Origin: Embiotoca jacksoni
Taxonomy: Eukaryota; Chordata; Actinopteri; Embiotocidae
Assembly: GCA_022577435.1 (NCBI GenBank)
Contig: JAKOON010000016.1
Coordinates: 11,886,276 to 11,950,275, forward strand
Length of the DNA: 64,000 nucleotides
Direction: 5' to 3'
Shown piece after piece: positions 15,904 to 27,800 of this stretch (position 1 is the stretch's first letter; the number at the start of each line of letters is the position of its first letter). A program made the position numbers and the translations under genes. The notes below the pieces were generated by a model that did no database searches, was not told the origin of the DNA, and saw nothing but the letters and a program-made list of their open reading frames with translations.

Positions 15904-18900
15904 AGTATTTGCCCCCCATTAGTAAGTGAGCATTAACCACAGCTTATGTTACTGCCGCTTGTGTTAATAATCATTTGGCAGAAAAAGAGACTCATTAACA
16001 CAAATCTAACTTACAGTTACTTAAAGTTACAAGGTAAACTATGTAAATGATCGGTCATTCACATCTGATAAAGAGTGGTCTTTATTAGTAGTTATGATAA
16101 AAAAATGGTAAGTCAAAACCATGAAATAGTCAAAACTATAAACCAAATTTATGGGATTAATCAATTCTGTGAGATAATATGTTTCAGTATTTTTTTTTTT
16201 TCAGCTGCAGTTTCACTTTTGATCTCACCACTCTGACTTCTGTGTAATTATTTAGATGATTTTGACATTTCATGAGCAAGTTTATGTGAATTATTTGTCA
16301 TTCATCAGGGAAATTTTAGATTGTAACGTTCATTTTAGCATCTTTCAATCTGCGGCTCACAAGGAGGCCCAGCAGCTGCACTTTGTCATGCCTCTCATCA
16401 CACAGTATCAGTATTAGATAGTCTATGAAGTGATATTTAATGAGTCTTTATGGGGGTTTTTTCCCAGCGGCTGCTATTTGCCACTTGTCTGTGCGTTCAG
16501 ACGGCTAAACAAACAAGAACTGTATGTCGGGTCAGTCGCTTTAGTCCCAAACCACTGGCATAGTTTCAAAGGGCTTCATGACAGCCTACTTATTAAAAAA
16601 AAAAAAAAACTATACATAAAAACGACCAGGCAAGTGTGTAGCGAAATATCAGGTGAAAGTTGTGACAGTATTTTCTCAGTTTATTTTGTAGATAAAGAGT
16701 AACAGCGGGTTGGATTTACAGCACAAAAGTTGTCTAGTCATAAAACCTTTAATTAGATCAGTAGAGGGGTGTCATAAAAAGCGAATCCAGAGTTCAAACA
16801 CAATACCTGTTAGTGTGGGATCAGTCGTGCTGTAGAACCTGAATCTCTATCTGTACTTTAAAAGCTGCAGCGCTGTGTTGGACTCTGCTAAAAGAGGGGA
16901 GCTTCCCTACGGGGGACCGATGAAGTCTCACATAATCTTTCCCCATTTTTATGGATTCTCTTTTGAGCTCCTCTTATTGTCTGTCTAACATTCATTTTAA
17001 CGCCTTGTGTGACAAATTCGATCCACTGGGCACCTGCAGTCGATAAGCCAAAGCAAGCTATGAAATATTGAATTTGCAAATGCTATTTGAAGTAGGCTGT
17101 ATACCTTATTCATGAGCTGGGCGATGGACTGTGTCAGGCCACAGTGTTTCTCGGCCAGGAAGCGGTATCGCCTCTCCTCTTCCTTCAGAGCCTCGCTGTG
17201 GCTCTCCCTGAGGAATTGCACATACTCACTACAATCCTGAGGATACACATAATTGACAGAACATATATACAAACTTTGCAAGGACACATACATATCCAGT
17301 GGTGCAGAAAGACGGAGAAACACACTAACCTGCCTGGTTCCTCTCTTTAGCTGTCTCTCCAGAACTGCTGCCTGCTTGTGAACTTCCACTTCATAGTGAT
17401 CCCTGCTGCTCTGTAGGAGAATTAATATCACATCTGTGTCCAACCACCTCTGTCATACAGATACTGTGGTACAGTGTCAGGCCAAGCAACACAATGGATT
17501 ATAAGTTTGCTCATTTATTCCAAAGGCACCTTCAGTTTTAATGACTTTTTCTAAATATGCCTGTGAGATAAATTATATTATCACATTAATAAATTAGATA
17601 ATAACTTCAAGGCCACACAACTTATTTGTCCTTAACTGATCCTATCACACCCTGCAGTTATAGAGCCCCTTTCGACCTTGTTGCGCCATGCTTGGCTTTC
17701 ACTCACTGATATGTAACCTTTGTCCAGGTGAATGTTCTTGTCCATCTCCTGAAGACCTTCCGCACTAAACAATTGGAACTGGAACGAAACACACATAAAA
17801 TCCTATTACTATAAGTATTTATACACACATTGTGATAGGCAGATTATTGTTGATGTAATTTACCACTCTCCCCAGCTCCAAGGTGAGTTTTCGTTGGTTA
17901 TCAGAGATCTGAACCAGGACATCTCCTGAAAGACAATATTATAGATTATAAATATATAATACGTTGCTATAAATCAATAACATGACATTTTGCAGTGTGA
18001 TATTATCGAGCTCCTGTATTCATTAACTCATTAACCCATGATGTAAAAACTAATAGAAAATACATGACACACCCAAACAGATTTATCCAATGTGACATCC
18101 TTTGGAAGAACTTTTCTTACATAAAGGAAACACTTCCTGATATGAAGTCAAAATGTGTTTTTTGTGTCACTGGCTTTTGAGCTCACAGATGTGAAATATT
18201 TGCAGAAACTTGACTATTCTGCCACCAGAAGTTGAGTTCAGTTGGTCATCGTTGGCTCTTGTATGTTTCTAGAATACATGCAGCTTTTTCTCAGACCTCC
18301 GACCACGCAAATGTTGACAGGCATCTTTTATCAACTCCTCAAACACACTTGTTGGAGAAGAACAGCCAACCATTTTCCTGCTTCAACGTGATTTCTTTTT
18401 CTTAGATGTACTCAGACAAAAAGGGAAGAAAATTTGAACACTGGATCGTTTCGTGTTTATTTGCCCCAAACAGCCATTGTTCTAACTGTACACAGTAAAA
18501 CAGTATTCATATATGTATTTTTTTGTTTTTTCATACGATTTATTAAGTGTGACTTTAGTCTTTCTGCAAACAGTTGCTAGCTGTGCACATGCAATCGTTC
18601 TTTAATGTGTTTTTCAAGTAGCATGACTGTTCAGATAACTGATATGTATTTTGCAGTATTTAAGCTATTTTCTTGAGCTCCATGTGTGTTTAGTAAAATT
18701 AATATGACATTCTACTGAAATCAGTTACAGAAAAAATATGTAATTAAATTACATTTACTGTTCAAAATGTTAGTGATTCCGCGTGGTTTTGTCTCGATAT
18801 ATTATGTTCTTTGTTAAAAATCGTATACTTAGAATATAACATTCATACTTTTCACTTTTCAGGTGTAGACAGGCTCCATTAATTTGGCAGTATACACTTA

Positions 18901-21900
18901 CATTTTTAACCTTATTTTTGATTGTTTGTCTTGTTTCAATTTGCACCGCCTCTCAATCAGATCAATGTGTATTGTTATAAACAACCACAAGGGGGTTGCA
19001 AGTAGGAACTATTAGGATAACAGTCATTGGACAAGAATGCCTTTCATTGTAGGAAATTCAAGAACATTTAATGAGAAAAAGACTCCACCATTACTGTACA
19101 CAGCACATTAAAAAAATGCTGGGTTATTTTAATTACCCAACTGCTGTGCTGATGCTGTTCTGTCATATGTTAGGTTGGTTTAAGCTGACTTTGGGTTATG
19201 CATATTGACCCCATCCATTGAGTTGGAGGTGACTTATCATTTTTTAAGTCCACCATTTTAATACAAATGTGGGACAGAAGAGGAACCTAAATATCTGATA
19301 AGAGCTCTAAACTTGTTCCAGTATTGTCTTTTACCAAACTGAAACCTTACAGCATGTTCTTGAAATGTTAAACTCGTTTAGCTTGGCTGTCACTGATCCT
19401 AGAAGGCTTGCCGGGATTAATTTCCTCCGTTGGGAGACTGTAACACTGTACAAGCAGAGTCGCCCAATGATCCAGTTTCTAAAAAGCCTTCAGCTCCAAC
19501 TGTTTAACCTGACATACCTCTGACATAAAGCAGCTGGGTTAAGTGAGGGGAGCACAGCCGGCTGCCTGTCATCATCTATTATTCATGTTCCCAGCTAACA
19601 ACTGACACTCACCTGCCAAACTCAACTCGCTTTAAAACACACGCAAACATACATTAGATTATAGTTTGGCTTTGAACAATACTGCTGTCATGAAATAGAA
19701 ATCTAAGTGAAGGCTTCAGCCATATTCTTCTTCAGCTTGACTGGACCTGATCCCAATACAAATATGAACTCAAACTACTCAAACAAATCTGCTCATCTTC
19801 ATAGACACTGACTGTTAGAGATACTGTTAAAAAATATGCATTCAATAAGTTCTCAAAGCATATTTAAGACATCGATGTGTATGCTAATCACACATGCATG
19901 TTACACAAGCACAAGTCAGTCATTATGAGAGGAGTAATAAAATGCTGCCTGAGGGTAAACTTTGGTCCTCATGATACGATCGAACACTGTTTAATGTGAT
20001 TAATAATTACCATATATACATCAAAGACAAACTGCTGACATCCGGTTGTAAATACGGCCCTCCTGTTTCCTCTTGATAATTGGGACTTTATGTGAGTTCG
20101 CTGTGCATGTGGATGAATGTGTGTTCCCACATACCCAGAGAGCGTGAGGACATGGTGCGGTAAGCCTTCTCGCCGATCTTTGAAAGTGCACTGAAGTAAG
20201 CCTCACTTGTTACAGCAAAAGCTGAAACACACACAAAAACACAATCACATAGACATAATGGTGTCATTTGATGCTTTTGTTTGGTACAATTCATTTTGCT
20301 GGCATGATATTAAAAAAGCAGGTAGGAAAATAGCTATTGATCCAAAAAATATACAAGTTATCCATCCATCATCTATACCCACTTTATCCTGAACAGTGTT
20401 ACAGGGGGGCGGAGCCTATCCCACCTCACCTTGAGCAAAGGCAAGGTACACCCTGGACAGCTCACCAGTCTATCACAGGGCCAACACACAGAGACAGATG
20501 GAAACAATGCCCATTCACGCTCAAGGGCAATTTGTAGAATCACCAATTCACCTGAAATGCATGTTTTTTAGGATGGTGGGAGGAAGCCAGAGTACCTGGA
20601 GAGAACCCGCACAGGCACAGAGAGAACATTTAAACTCTACTCAGAAAAGCCCAAGCCGGGAATTGAAACTAGAAACTTTTCCCTGTAAGGTGACAATGTT
20701 AACCACTGCACCACTGTGCTGCCCACACAAATTATTCAATAATTGTAAAATGTATTTTTAAACACAAACAAATATGTTAATGACTTGATGTCTTCTCATC
20801 TAGCATTAACCATCAACCTCACTCTTACCACTGGCCATTTTGATCACTGTCAAATCACAGTTTGATCCCAGTTAAATATTAAACCTGCCGTTGCCTTAGT
20901 AACCTGAGCACAAGACCGGGTCCCTGAGCAGAGGTATTCTGGTCTTTTTGACTTGACTGCATTTTAATGAGGAAAAACATGTCTTGTATTTGAGGCTACA
21001 GCCGGTTCAAAACAAACAACACCACACACTAACTGAGGCCACGAGACTGACAGCGATCATTATATTGGTGTACTTTACAACACAGAGCTGCGTCAGTAGG
21101 CTAAACACACTCCCGTTGTGTTAGTTCCTGGTCTTGTCAACATGTCATAAGGTTATGACTCCACCCTGTAAACAAACAGCAGAATTATAGCGTCTGTGCA
21201 GGTGGTGAAGAGACACGTCTTAATCTATATTTTATGTCTGCAGAGCTGCTGGTGCAGTGCTGCTATGATCAGCTGTTCATGTTTTTACTCTTACATGTAC
21301 TAAACAAACATCTATACTGGGGCTGAATTTAATTTACAGTGAAGCACTTTAAAGGTCTTCACATTAATGTGCAGCAGAAATTAGTGGTGATTATGGTGTG
21401 ATAATTATGACCTAAAATGTAGATGCCTCGGCTAGTTTCATCCTGGCTCCGGACTGAGCTTTTCTCTTTCTAGCAGCAATTACAGCCAACACAGCCGAGC
21501 ATACAGAGCATAGGAACCAACTCAGAACCATTTGCCTATATTGAGTTGTCTAAATCCCTGCCTCTGTATATAGATATCAAATATGGTTGCAGGGCCTTGT
21601 TTGTTTGCTAACTGTGGTTATAAAAACCTCCTTGGTTACAGGCTCATAAACGAGGCTGCAATAGCACCAGGATATTCCCAAAGCACATGAACTTTGGAAT
21701 CAGTTTGACTCAAATAGATACCGGACAGCTCCCTCAACGCAGTGTGTTTTGTTTACAGCACTTATAAAGATAGGTCTGTGAAATCCACACAAAAATATCC
21801 TAAAGGAGAGCAACTCAGCGGATAGTCTTTCTTTCTTTCTTACCACTGAAGGCTTGGACATAGCTGTTTCCCAGAGAAACCAGTTTCTGTAGACTTGGGT

Positions 21901-21933
21901 TGAACTCATCTATTAGGCTCTGTTTGAAAAATA

Positions 21934-22013
<80 letters not shown>

Positions 22014-22447
22014 ACAGACTCTGTTAAATTTAGAAAGTCAGAAAAAACTGTAAGACCCACCTAAAGGAGAATCAATAAGATTCATCTCTGAATCAATCTG
22101 TATTTATGAGCAGAAATTCTCCCTCCCAGCACTGGAGCACAGACAAGCTGAGACTTAAATCTCTGCTCCTATCAAGTAAAGGAAATACTCCTTGAATTTG
22201 AAAATTACTTTGTGAATTCACATCACGTTTGTTCGGCAGAAATTTCACTTAAGAGTTTAACTGAGCTTCACTCCTCAGTCACCGAGAACCGTTTCCATTT
22301 TCTACAGAAATTAGTTTACTGAAGATTGCCTTGAGAGGAAATCAGGTTTGTTTAATTTGAGTTGGTGGCTCACACAACGTGTCTATTACATACCGAGTAA
22401 ATCCCCAAGGTGGAGCGATGCAGCTGATCACTATTCATCCCCGTCAT
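8371..22447 (-). CDS. baiap2l2: BAIAP2L2 (Pinkbar), I-BAR and SH3 protein, 428 aa, 14 coding exons
   Basis: Adaptor that binds and shapes plasma membrane with its I-BAR domain and recruits actin regulators through SH3. Exons in transcript order (minus strand): 22394-22447, 21844-21919, 20135-20221, 17864-17925, 17707-17778, 17330-17410, 17105-17236, 15756-15839, 14646-14715, 13442-13643, 12611-12676, 11166-11343, 8909-8949, 8371-8452; total 1287 nt, every phase consistent. The I-BAR domain is about residues 1-215, with motifs FNPSLQKLVSLGNSYVQAF, SEAYFSALSKIGEKA and RRYRFLAEKH. SH3 is about residues 262-318 (ALYDY-equivalent lost, NGWLYGR and GWFPASYV present). An eight-proline run follows, then a conserved tail ELFPRGTNPFATVKLKPT near the stop. 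Human BAIAP2L2 is longer (529 aa); the linkers are shorter here. The start ATG has A at -3. The acceptor of exon 9 (TTTATAG) has a weak pyrimidine tract but is the only one keeping frame. The paralogue copy (a or b) is not resolved. Confidence 0.93.
9127..9208. repeat. (AC)41 microsatellite in baiap2l2 intron 12
   Basis: Pure AC run on the plus strand, so (TG)n in the baiap2l2 transcript. It lies about 180 nt upstream, in transcript direction, of the exon 13 acceptor. Confidence 0.97.
10182..10246. repeat. (AC)32 microsatellite in baiap2l2 intron 12
   Basis: Pure AC run on the plus strand, (TG)n in the transcript. The rest of this 2.2 kb intron (8950-11165) shows no gene-like sequence. Confidence 0.97.
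12840..13000. repeat. Dispersed repeat remnant of the TTAGCAAACTAACATGCTA family
   Basis: The word TGTGTTTAGCTC is followed by ATGTTAGCAAACTAACATG. Related words occur at about 1130-1180, 32800-32960 and 61195-61290, which suggests four old copies of one element. Its class is not known to me; ends are not defined. Confidence 0.45.
14120..14335. repeat. Dispersed teleost repeat in baiap2l2 intron 9
   Basis: Holds the string TTTGTTTGTTGGTTTGTTAGCAG, followed by ACTACTGGTCCGATTTTCATGGAACTTGG and GCGGATCCACG in degraded form (broken here by words of at most 20 bases: TTTGTTGGTTTGTTAGCAG; GGTCCGATTTTCATGG; GCGGATCCACG). These phrases recur widely in fish genomes from memory of the family; the element class is uncertain. 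Confidence 0.45.
15005..15085. repeat. Remnant of the TTAGCTTAGC dispersed repeat family
   Basis: CAGCCAGTTAGCTTAGC followed by CATAAAGACAGG. The same signature occurs near 34095-34130, 40015-40045, 42520-42570 and 43085-43150 in both orientations, so a multi-copy element has seeded the window. Confidence 0.45.
15843..15899. repeat. (AC)28 microsatellite abutting the 3' splice site of baiap2l2 exon 8
   Basis: On the coding (minus) strand this is (TG)28 followed immediately by CAG and then exon 8 (15839 downward), the same arrangement as at pvalb exon 2. No pyrimidine tract is present between the repeat and the acceptor. Confidence 0.95.
15900..17104 (-). other. baiap2l2 intron 7, no further feature
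   Basis: AT-rich intron with an A14 run near 16593-16608. No coding sequence or clear mobile element was seen beyond the microsatellite at its 3' end. Confidence 0.7.
17926..20134 (-). other. baiap2l2 intron 3, mostly unassigned
   Basis: 2.2 kb AT-rich intron. Around 19100-19200 the words GGGTTATTTTAATTACCCAACTG in degraded form recall a common GGGTTA/TAACCC teleost repeat. No gene was recognised. Confidence 0.6.
20343..20724 (-). mobile_element. tRNA-headed SINE-like element, minus orientation, in baiap2l2 intron 2
   Basis: Read on the minus strand it begins with a tRNA-like head: CACAGTGGTGCAGTGGTT resembles a pol III A box and GTTTCAATTCCCGG a B box. It ends in a GATGGATGGAT tail (TCCATCCATCATC on plus at 20359-20371). 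The body carries phrases such as TGGGAGGAAGCC and GTACACCCTGGACAG that are typical of an abundant teleost repeat. No clear target-site duplication was fixed. Family name uncertain. Confidence 0.7.
20725..21843 (-). other. Rest of baiap2l2 intron 2
   Basis: AT-rich intron sequence upstream of the SINE in transcript direction; nothing coding is seen. Confidence 0.7.
21937..22012. repeat. (AC)38 microsatellite just upstream of baiap2l2 exon 2
   Basis: On the coding strand this is (TG)38, then TTTGTATTTTT, then CAAACAG and exon 2. The repeat ends 17 nt before the exon. The order TG-repeat, T-rich tract, acceptor resembles human CFTR before its exon 9. Confidence 0.96.
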
Positions 22448-22977
22448 GTTTATATCCAGAATAGTGCAACAGTCAATGAAACCTTGAGCTGGTCTGCCGG
22501 CCTTGAATCATCCAGCGAACGTAGCACAACCTCAAAGAGAAATGGGAGTTAATGTTGTTGGGCTGAACGTGGAGTTGAGGAGTGGAGGCAGCTCGGTGTG
22601 GTGATAATCGACACCACTATGACCCGAGAAAGACAGGAGTAAATAATTAAACGTGGCTTAACCATAAAACACTGACACATGCTGTGTGTAGACGTGTGCA
22701 CCTGAGTGTGTATTTCCTGCACTGTGTGTTTTAGTCAAGTCTATAACAGAGATCTGTTTTTACTCAGTCATAAAAATGGTGAAAAAGAAACAAAAATGAT
22801 CATATTATTGGTATTTTATACCATATATTTCATACTGTGGGTAAATTAAAAGACCAAATCCAACAATGGGATTGTTCCTCTGTCATTATGACTTCCTTAT
22901 CCTGTCTGTGGCTCTCAGTCCCAACTTCATCGATTCATACTTAGGACATAAATCTTCAGTTGGTTGTGAATACATAC

Positions 22978-22978
<1 letters not shown>

Positions 22979-23009
<31 letters not shown>

Positions 23010-23020
23010 TTTTTTTTTAA
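22979..23020. repeat. Oligo-T run
   Basis: Nearly unbroken T for about 42 nt (one AA interruption). It may be the remains of a retroposed poly-A tail in minus orientation, since a minus-strand SINE follows at 23105. Confidence 0.8.
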
Positions 23021-23104
23021 GGTAATTGCTTAATACAACAGGGCATTAAAGTTTTTTGTAAACATTTCTCAAAGAGAAGCAAAGAGTTTGTTTGTTGGAG
23101 ACTA

Positions 23105-23287
23105 TTTTTTACATTACATTTAGCTGATGCTTTTATCCAAAGTGACTTACAACATATATATATATATTTTTTAGTGTTCAGTGTCTTGCTCAAGGACACT
23201 TAGGGATGTGGACAGGAGGGGTTGGGATTGAACCACCAACCTTCTGATTAGTGTGCCACCCACTCTACCATCTGAGCTACAGCCTCC
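23105..23287 (-). mobile_element. tRNA-derived SINE, minus orientation
   Basis: On the minus strand it begins GTAGCTCAGATGGTAGAGTGG (A box, here 23260-23280) and has GGTGGTTCAATCCC (B box, near 23222-23237), a clear tRNA-like head. CTTGAGCAAGACACTGAAC follows, then a tail with AAAGCATCAGCTAAATG. The (AT)n inside it is a later expansion. It is a dead copy; it is not a functional tRNA gene because the cloverleaf is incomplete. Confidence 0.75.
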
Positions 23288-24629
23288 CTTTGTGGATTAA
23301 TGTGGATTAATACACATTTGGTGCACTGTTTGAGTATTTAGAGCAGCAGGGTGGTTTGATGTAAATACTCTAAGACTGTAGAGTATTTTGATTGTTTGTT
23401 CCTTTTGTATGTCTTTTATTTTGGACGTTTTGTGACTGCAGTCGGTGCATTTCCTGTTGCGCTTTTATTTTGAAGGTACAAAACCGGAAGTAGGTAGTAA
23501 GAAGCGGTACAAAACGAAAAGGCCAAAGGGACAAAAGTGATAAAAACAAGGAAGGGGGTTACGGGTTTTGTTAGTTTAGCACCTGGCCGAAATGGGCACA
23601 AGGTACTCTCTTCAAGCTCATTTTGTGGAAAATATTGTTTTAGGTTGCTACGGTTTTTCAGTTTTTGTGTCATTAGTGAAAGAGCTCAAGCTCACAAACT
23701 GCTGTTTCCAGTGCACCGCTGCCTGGTTAAATGTAACATGTTAGTGGGAAGGATAGGGAAGATGCTCAACAGTGTTCAATAACGTTTGTCTTCAATCATT
23801 CAGCTGGGGATGCTACACATACTGTGCCCATATTTATCACAATATCTATCATTTTATTTGAAGGACTTGTTCTCTGGTTTAGTTTTATAAAATAATAGAC
23901 CTCTATCAGGCTACAAAGACAATACTTCTTAATGAGAACAATTCTTCAGTGGTTTTGGTCTTCTAGGGTATTGACCATCACCGGTCATCAAACTAAAAGT
24001 ATGACCTTGTTTTTTTAGACAGGTAGCCACAAAGGCCACAATTCTGTTTCTGAACTAAACATGTGAAAAACCCTCCAGCTGGTAAAGCATGTCCCACGTA
24101 TCAAGGCTTAGTGGTCTGTGTCTAAATCCAGCCCTTTGCTGCATGTCATCCCCTCTCTCCCCCGTCTGCCCTGGCTCTCTATCACAATCAACTAAAGCCG
24201 AAAAGAAAACAAGGTCAGTATTATTGAGATGGAAAGCAAATGCATAAATACACAAATGTAAATGCTGTTCTACTTATATTTATAGTGACATGTATTCACA
24301 TGTCAAATGAATGAAATGAAATCAAGTCTAAATTAAAAACAAAACAAAACAGGAAGAAAACAATATCTTTGCCAGCAAGAACAGTTGCCAGTTAACTCAA
24401 GTTAGAAAAAAATGAATTTAATTTAATTGGTTAGAACTGCTATAAAAGCTTAAGTTGGTCAATTGTGTGTGTGATTGATTTCTCTCTCCAGGTCTTTGTG
24501 GTACATGTTAAGGTCATGTGATCTCTGTTTGTAACTGAAAATTGCTTAACATCTTCTACACAGTTCAGTAGTCTGTACACTTATTAAGATTTTCCACAAT
24601 GTGACTCTGCTACTTTGCTCTACTTTGTG

Positions 24630-24840
24630 CACATTACATCTATTTAATGTCCACCCACACTCAGAGGCAGGTTCCTCCTCTTTTGCTCTCTCTGAGGTTT
24701 ATTCTCTTTTCCATTAAAGGTTTTCAGGGAGTTTTTCCTCATCTCAATCAATGGTCTGATAGAGGGTGTATATGCTTTATATATTGTGAAGCCCTTCATG
24801 ATTTGTGATTTTGGGCTACATAAATGAAATTGCACTTGTA
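24630..24840 (+). mobile_element. LINE/SINE 3' tail of the L2-like GCTACATAAATGAAATTG type
   Basis: Contains GAGGCAGGTTCCTCC, AGGGAGTTTTTCCTC and GGGCTACATAAATGAAATTG, a degraded form of a tail shared by many teleost non-LTR elements (there usually GGCGCTATATAAATAAAATTG). No coding part remains. Confidence 0.6.
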
Positions 24841-26184
24841 AATAGAGCAGATTAAATAATGCATAATATACTATGTCCCAAATCCTTTAATACAGTAATG
24901 TCACTAATTCTCCTCATTTTTGATTGGTTAATGCAAAATCCAGGGGTCATATGTGCTGACAATCATGTAATCCTTTTATTTTAATCAATTTGGATGTCAA
25001 AATCTACTTGTCCAAATTATATAAGGCATAATGAAGCAGCGCTGTTTAAAATACAACGTGCAAGAAAATGTATAAAGTTGAATGTATCTCAGTAATTTTC
25101 ATTAGTATAGAGGCGCTAAACCATCAATTGATGAGGCAAAACATGCACTTCTTCCACAAAAGATGAGAGAAACACAGAAAACCTCTGCATCTATTACACA
25201 AGACATGGAAAGAGTCGCTTTGCCATATTTGATCAAAACCTCAGATGAAAGAAGAGAAAATTATTAACTCTTTTTCGTATTTCAGCCATCACATTTTGGC
25301 ACAAGCCTCGGTGACACACTGCTGTGCTCTTCTCTCACCCTGCAGCTATGATGGATTTATTATTGTCTGGCTGTAGATTTTCTTTTTTCCCAATATGCCA
25401 GAGTCAGTGAACTACATGGATGCTGATGTATTCCTTTTGTGAATGCATGTGGTGTCATCTGACTATTAATTCAATATATTTTAATTCTATTCAATTTGAT
25501 GCATATTAAGAATCCAGGCAGGAAGTGAGGATGCACGCTGTGAAACCTTTGGTTCCTGCTTTAATAGTTCACAGTTTAACAGATGACAGATCCTAATGGA
25601 GAGAGAGAGAGCGAGCAAGAGACTCGTACAGTAGATGGCACCATAAACTAATGGGAGACATGACTGGAATTTTAAACAGCTTCATCAGACATACTCATTT
25701 AATCTCTTTCTTGTTTCTTCTTCTCTTCTATTCTTTTGTCTTCTCTCGAGTTACCATCTTCTCTGAATATTGATTGTAACGTGCAGTATTAAATGTTATC
25801 TGATTACAGACTATCAGCACTGGAGGAAGCAGCAATACTGCAGAATAAAAATCCTGCTTTTAAAGGCTTAATAAAAGAACAAATGCATTATCAGTGAATT
25901 TATTTACACTATCAATAGTAAATAAAAGTAAGACTTAAAATTTATGTCACTGGATTATTATTACTAAATTTGTAATGCCTGGGCAGCCTTTTCTAGGTTG
26001 AGGCTGTAAAGCTGCTCTCTCTCTCTCTCTATGTAAATATTTAAATATATATAAATTCACTGATAAAGGCTGGTATGTTAACCCTTAAGCTGCAAAGTAA
26101 CCAGTGTTTCTGGGTAAATGTGTCGAACTGTGGTACTTCAGTGTATTTTATTAGCAATAATACTTTTGACTTTATTTATTTATT

Positions 26185-26820
26185 AGGGCTCGAGCCCTAT
26201 TGTTCTTCAAGGAATTCTTCTTCCCCGTTATTCTCGCTCATTAGGCTTAATCGCTTTTTTGGCGGCTTTAACATACTAAAAAACTCATGAAACTTGTAAC
26301 CTGCGTCAGTCGTGGTGAAAATGTATGTATTGTAGTGGTTTCACCAAATGGCTCACTAGCGCCCTCTAAACTGACACCTGAGCACCTAGTTTCACCTGCA
26401 TGCACGAAATTCAGTGGACGTGTAGATCATGCCTACATCTAAAGAAAAGTCTCCTGGCACGAAGACCTACATTTGACATGAAGTCCGCCATTTTGAATTT
26501 AGTCGCCATTTTTGGCGATTCGCACATGTTGTACTTTAACGAACTCCTCCTACAGAATATTTCGGACCGACTTGAAATTTTGTCAATACAATGTTAACAC
26601 CTTTCAGATTAAAAATTATTTAAAAAAAAATGTTTCCGTCGACCGGTGTGCCCATGGCGTGGTGGCCATTTTGAGCATCTCGCCATGAAACTATAAATTG
26701 CTGTAAATCTTATGTACATGGACTGACCTTCTCCAAACTTTACATGTATGATAACTGTCCATCCCTGAAGGTAATATTCACTCATAGTCGTAGAAACTCT
26801 GCCGGGAACTAGAAATTAAA
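26185..26820. repeat. Old dispersed repeat beginning GGGCTCGAGCCC
   Basis: Starts with the palindrome GGGCTCGAGCCC (26187-26198) and includes AAAACTCATGAAAC, CTAGCGCCCTCTA, ATTTTGAATTTAGTCGCC and GCCGGGAACT. These phrases mark a multi-copy repeat seen in many fish genomes; I believe it is a non-autonomous DNA element but cannot prove it. It has no protein-coding capacity. Confidence 0.55.
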
Positions 26821-26954
26821 CTTTTCATACTTTCACATGCTTCGTTGAGCTGGTTGATCACATGAACCTAAATTCAGGTCAGAATAGCCTTAACATGTGA
26901 TTGATGATGTATTAAGAAGTTCGTGCGACTTCGTTGAAGGGCGTCACTGTGGCG

Positions 26955-27545
26955 TTGCTATTGTATGACTTTTTTTTTTCATATTTCCGATGACATGCTA
27001 TAGAATGACTTTTATTTCATTTTCTGAAGACATGCTATAGTATGACTTTTTTTTTTCATATTTATAGCATGTCCCAGATTTGACAAATGAAGCAATGGTG
27101 CAGTGGTTTGAACAGTTGCCTCACAGAGAGAATTTCCTGCCTTCGATTCCCACTTGAGACATGCATGTCTGTTCAAAAAAAGTCATATGTGTTGTACAAA
27201 TACTTAATACAAAGGAATTCAATTCCCACTTGTGGCATGTACATTATACAACATAATGACTTTTTTTCATATTTTAGACGACATGCTATGTTATAGTATG
27301 ACTTTTATTTCACATTTATAGCATGTCATGCTCTAGTGTGACTATTGCTTCATATTTCTGACGACATGCTTTAGCTTGACTTTTTTTCATGTTTCAGAAG
27401 ACATGCTTTAGTATGACTTTTTTCATATTTTGGACAACATGCTATAGTATGACTTTTATTTCATATTTCTGATGACATGCTATAGCATGACTTTTTTTTT
27501 TTTTATCATATTTTAGATGACATGCTATAGAGTGACTATTATTTC
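26955..27545. repeat. Minisatellite of about 45-bp units (GACATGCTATAGTATGACTTTT)
   Basis: About ten degenerate units built from ACATGCTATAGTATGAC, a T-rich run and CATATTT. Units vary in T-run length. The array is interrupted at 27085-27250 by a tRNA-like module. TAGCATGTC also occurs inverted, so the unit is partly self-complementary. Confidence 0.8.
27085..27180 (+). mobile_element. tRNA-like SINE module, copy 1, inside the minisatellite
   Basis: ATGGTGCAGTGGTTTGAAC resembles an A box and CTTCGATTCCCACTTG a B box. It ends with GAGACATGCATGTCTG and an A-rich run. A near-identical copy lies at 27549-27645. Confidence 0.6.
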
Positions 27546-27548
27546 ATA

Positions 27549-27800
27549 TTTGCAGTGGTTTGAACAGTTGCCTCACAGAGAGAATTTCCTGCCTTTGATT
27601 CCCACTTGAGACATGCATGTCTGTTCAAAAAAAGTCATACTATTGCATGTTGTACAAATACTTAATACAAAGTCATACTATAGTATGTCCTCAAAAGCAC
27701 AAAGGAAATTCACAGTACCACAGGCTCAATGGTGTAGTGGTTAGTGCTATTGCATCACAGTGAGGAGGTAATGGGTTTGATTCCCACTTGTGACATGTAT
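27549..27800 (+). mobile_element. tRNA-like SINE modules, copies 2 and 3
   Basis: Copy 2 (27549-27645) repeats copy 1 almost exactly: TGCAGTGGTTTGAACAG, then TTTGATTCCCACTTGAG, then GACATGCATGTCTG. Copy 3 (27723-27800) is more diverged: ATGGTGTAGTGGTTAGTGC and GGTTTGATTCCCACTTG. Between them CATACTATAGTATG again belongs to the minisatellite vocabulary. Confidence 0.6.

Noticed and set aside
23222..23280. tRNA gene on the minus strand
   Set aside because: A and B boxes are present but the acceptor stem and cloverleaf are not; the downstream core and tail mark it as a SINE. The same holds for 20657, 27090, 27550, 27725 and 49530.
26955..27545. CRISPR-like spaced repeats
   Set aside because: Unit length, degeneracy and the absence of unique spacers, together with the eukaryotic setting, make it a minisatellite.
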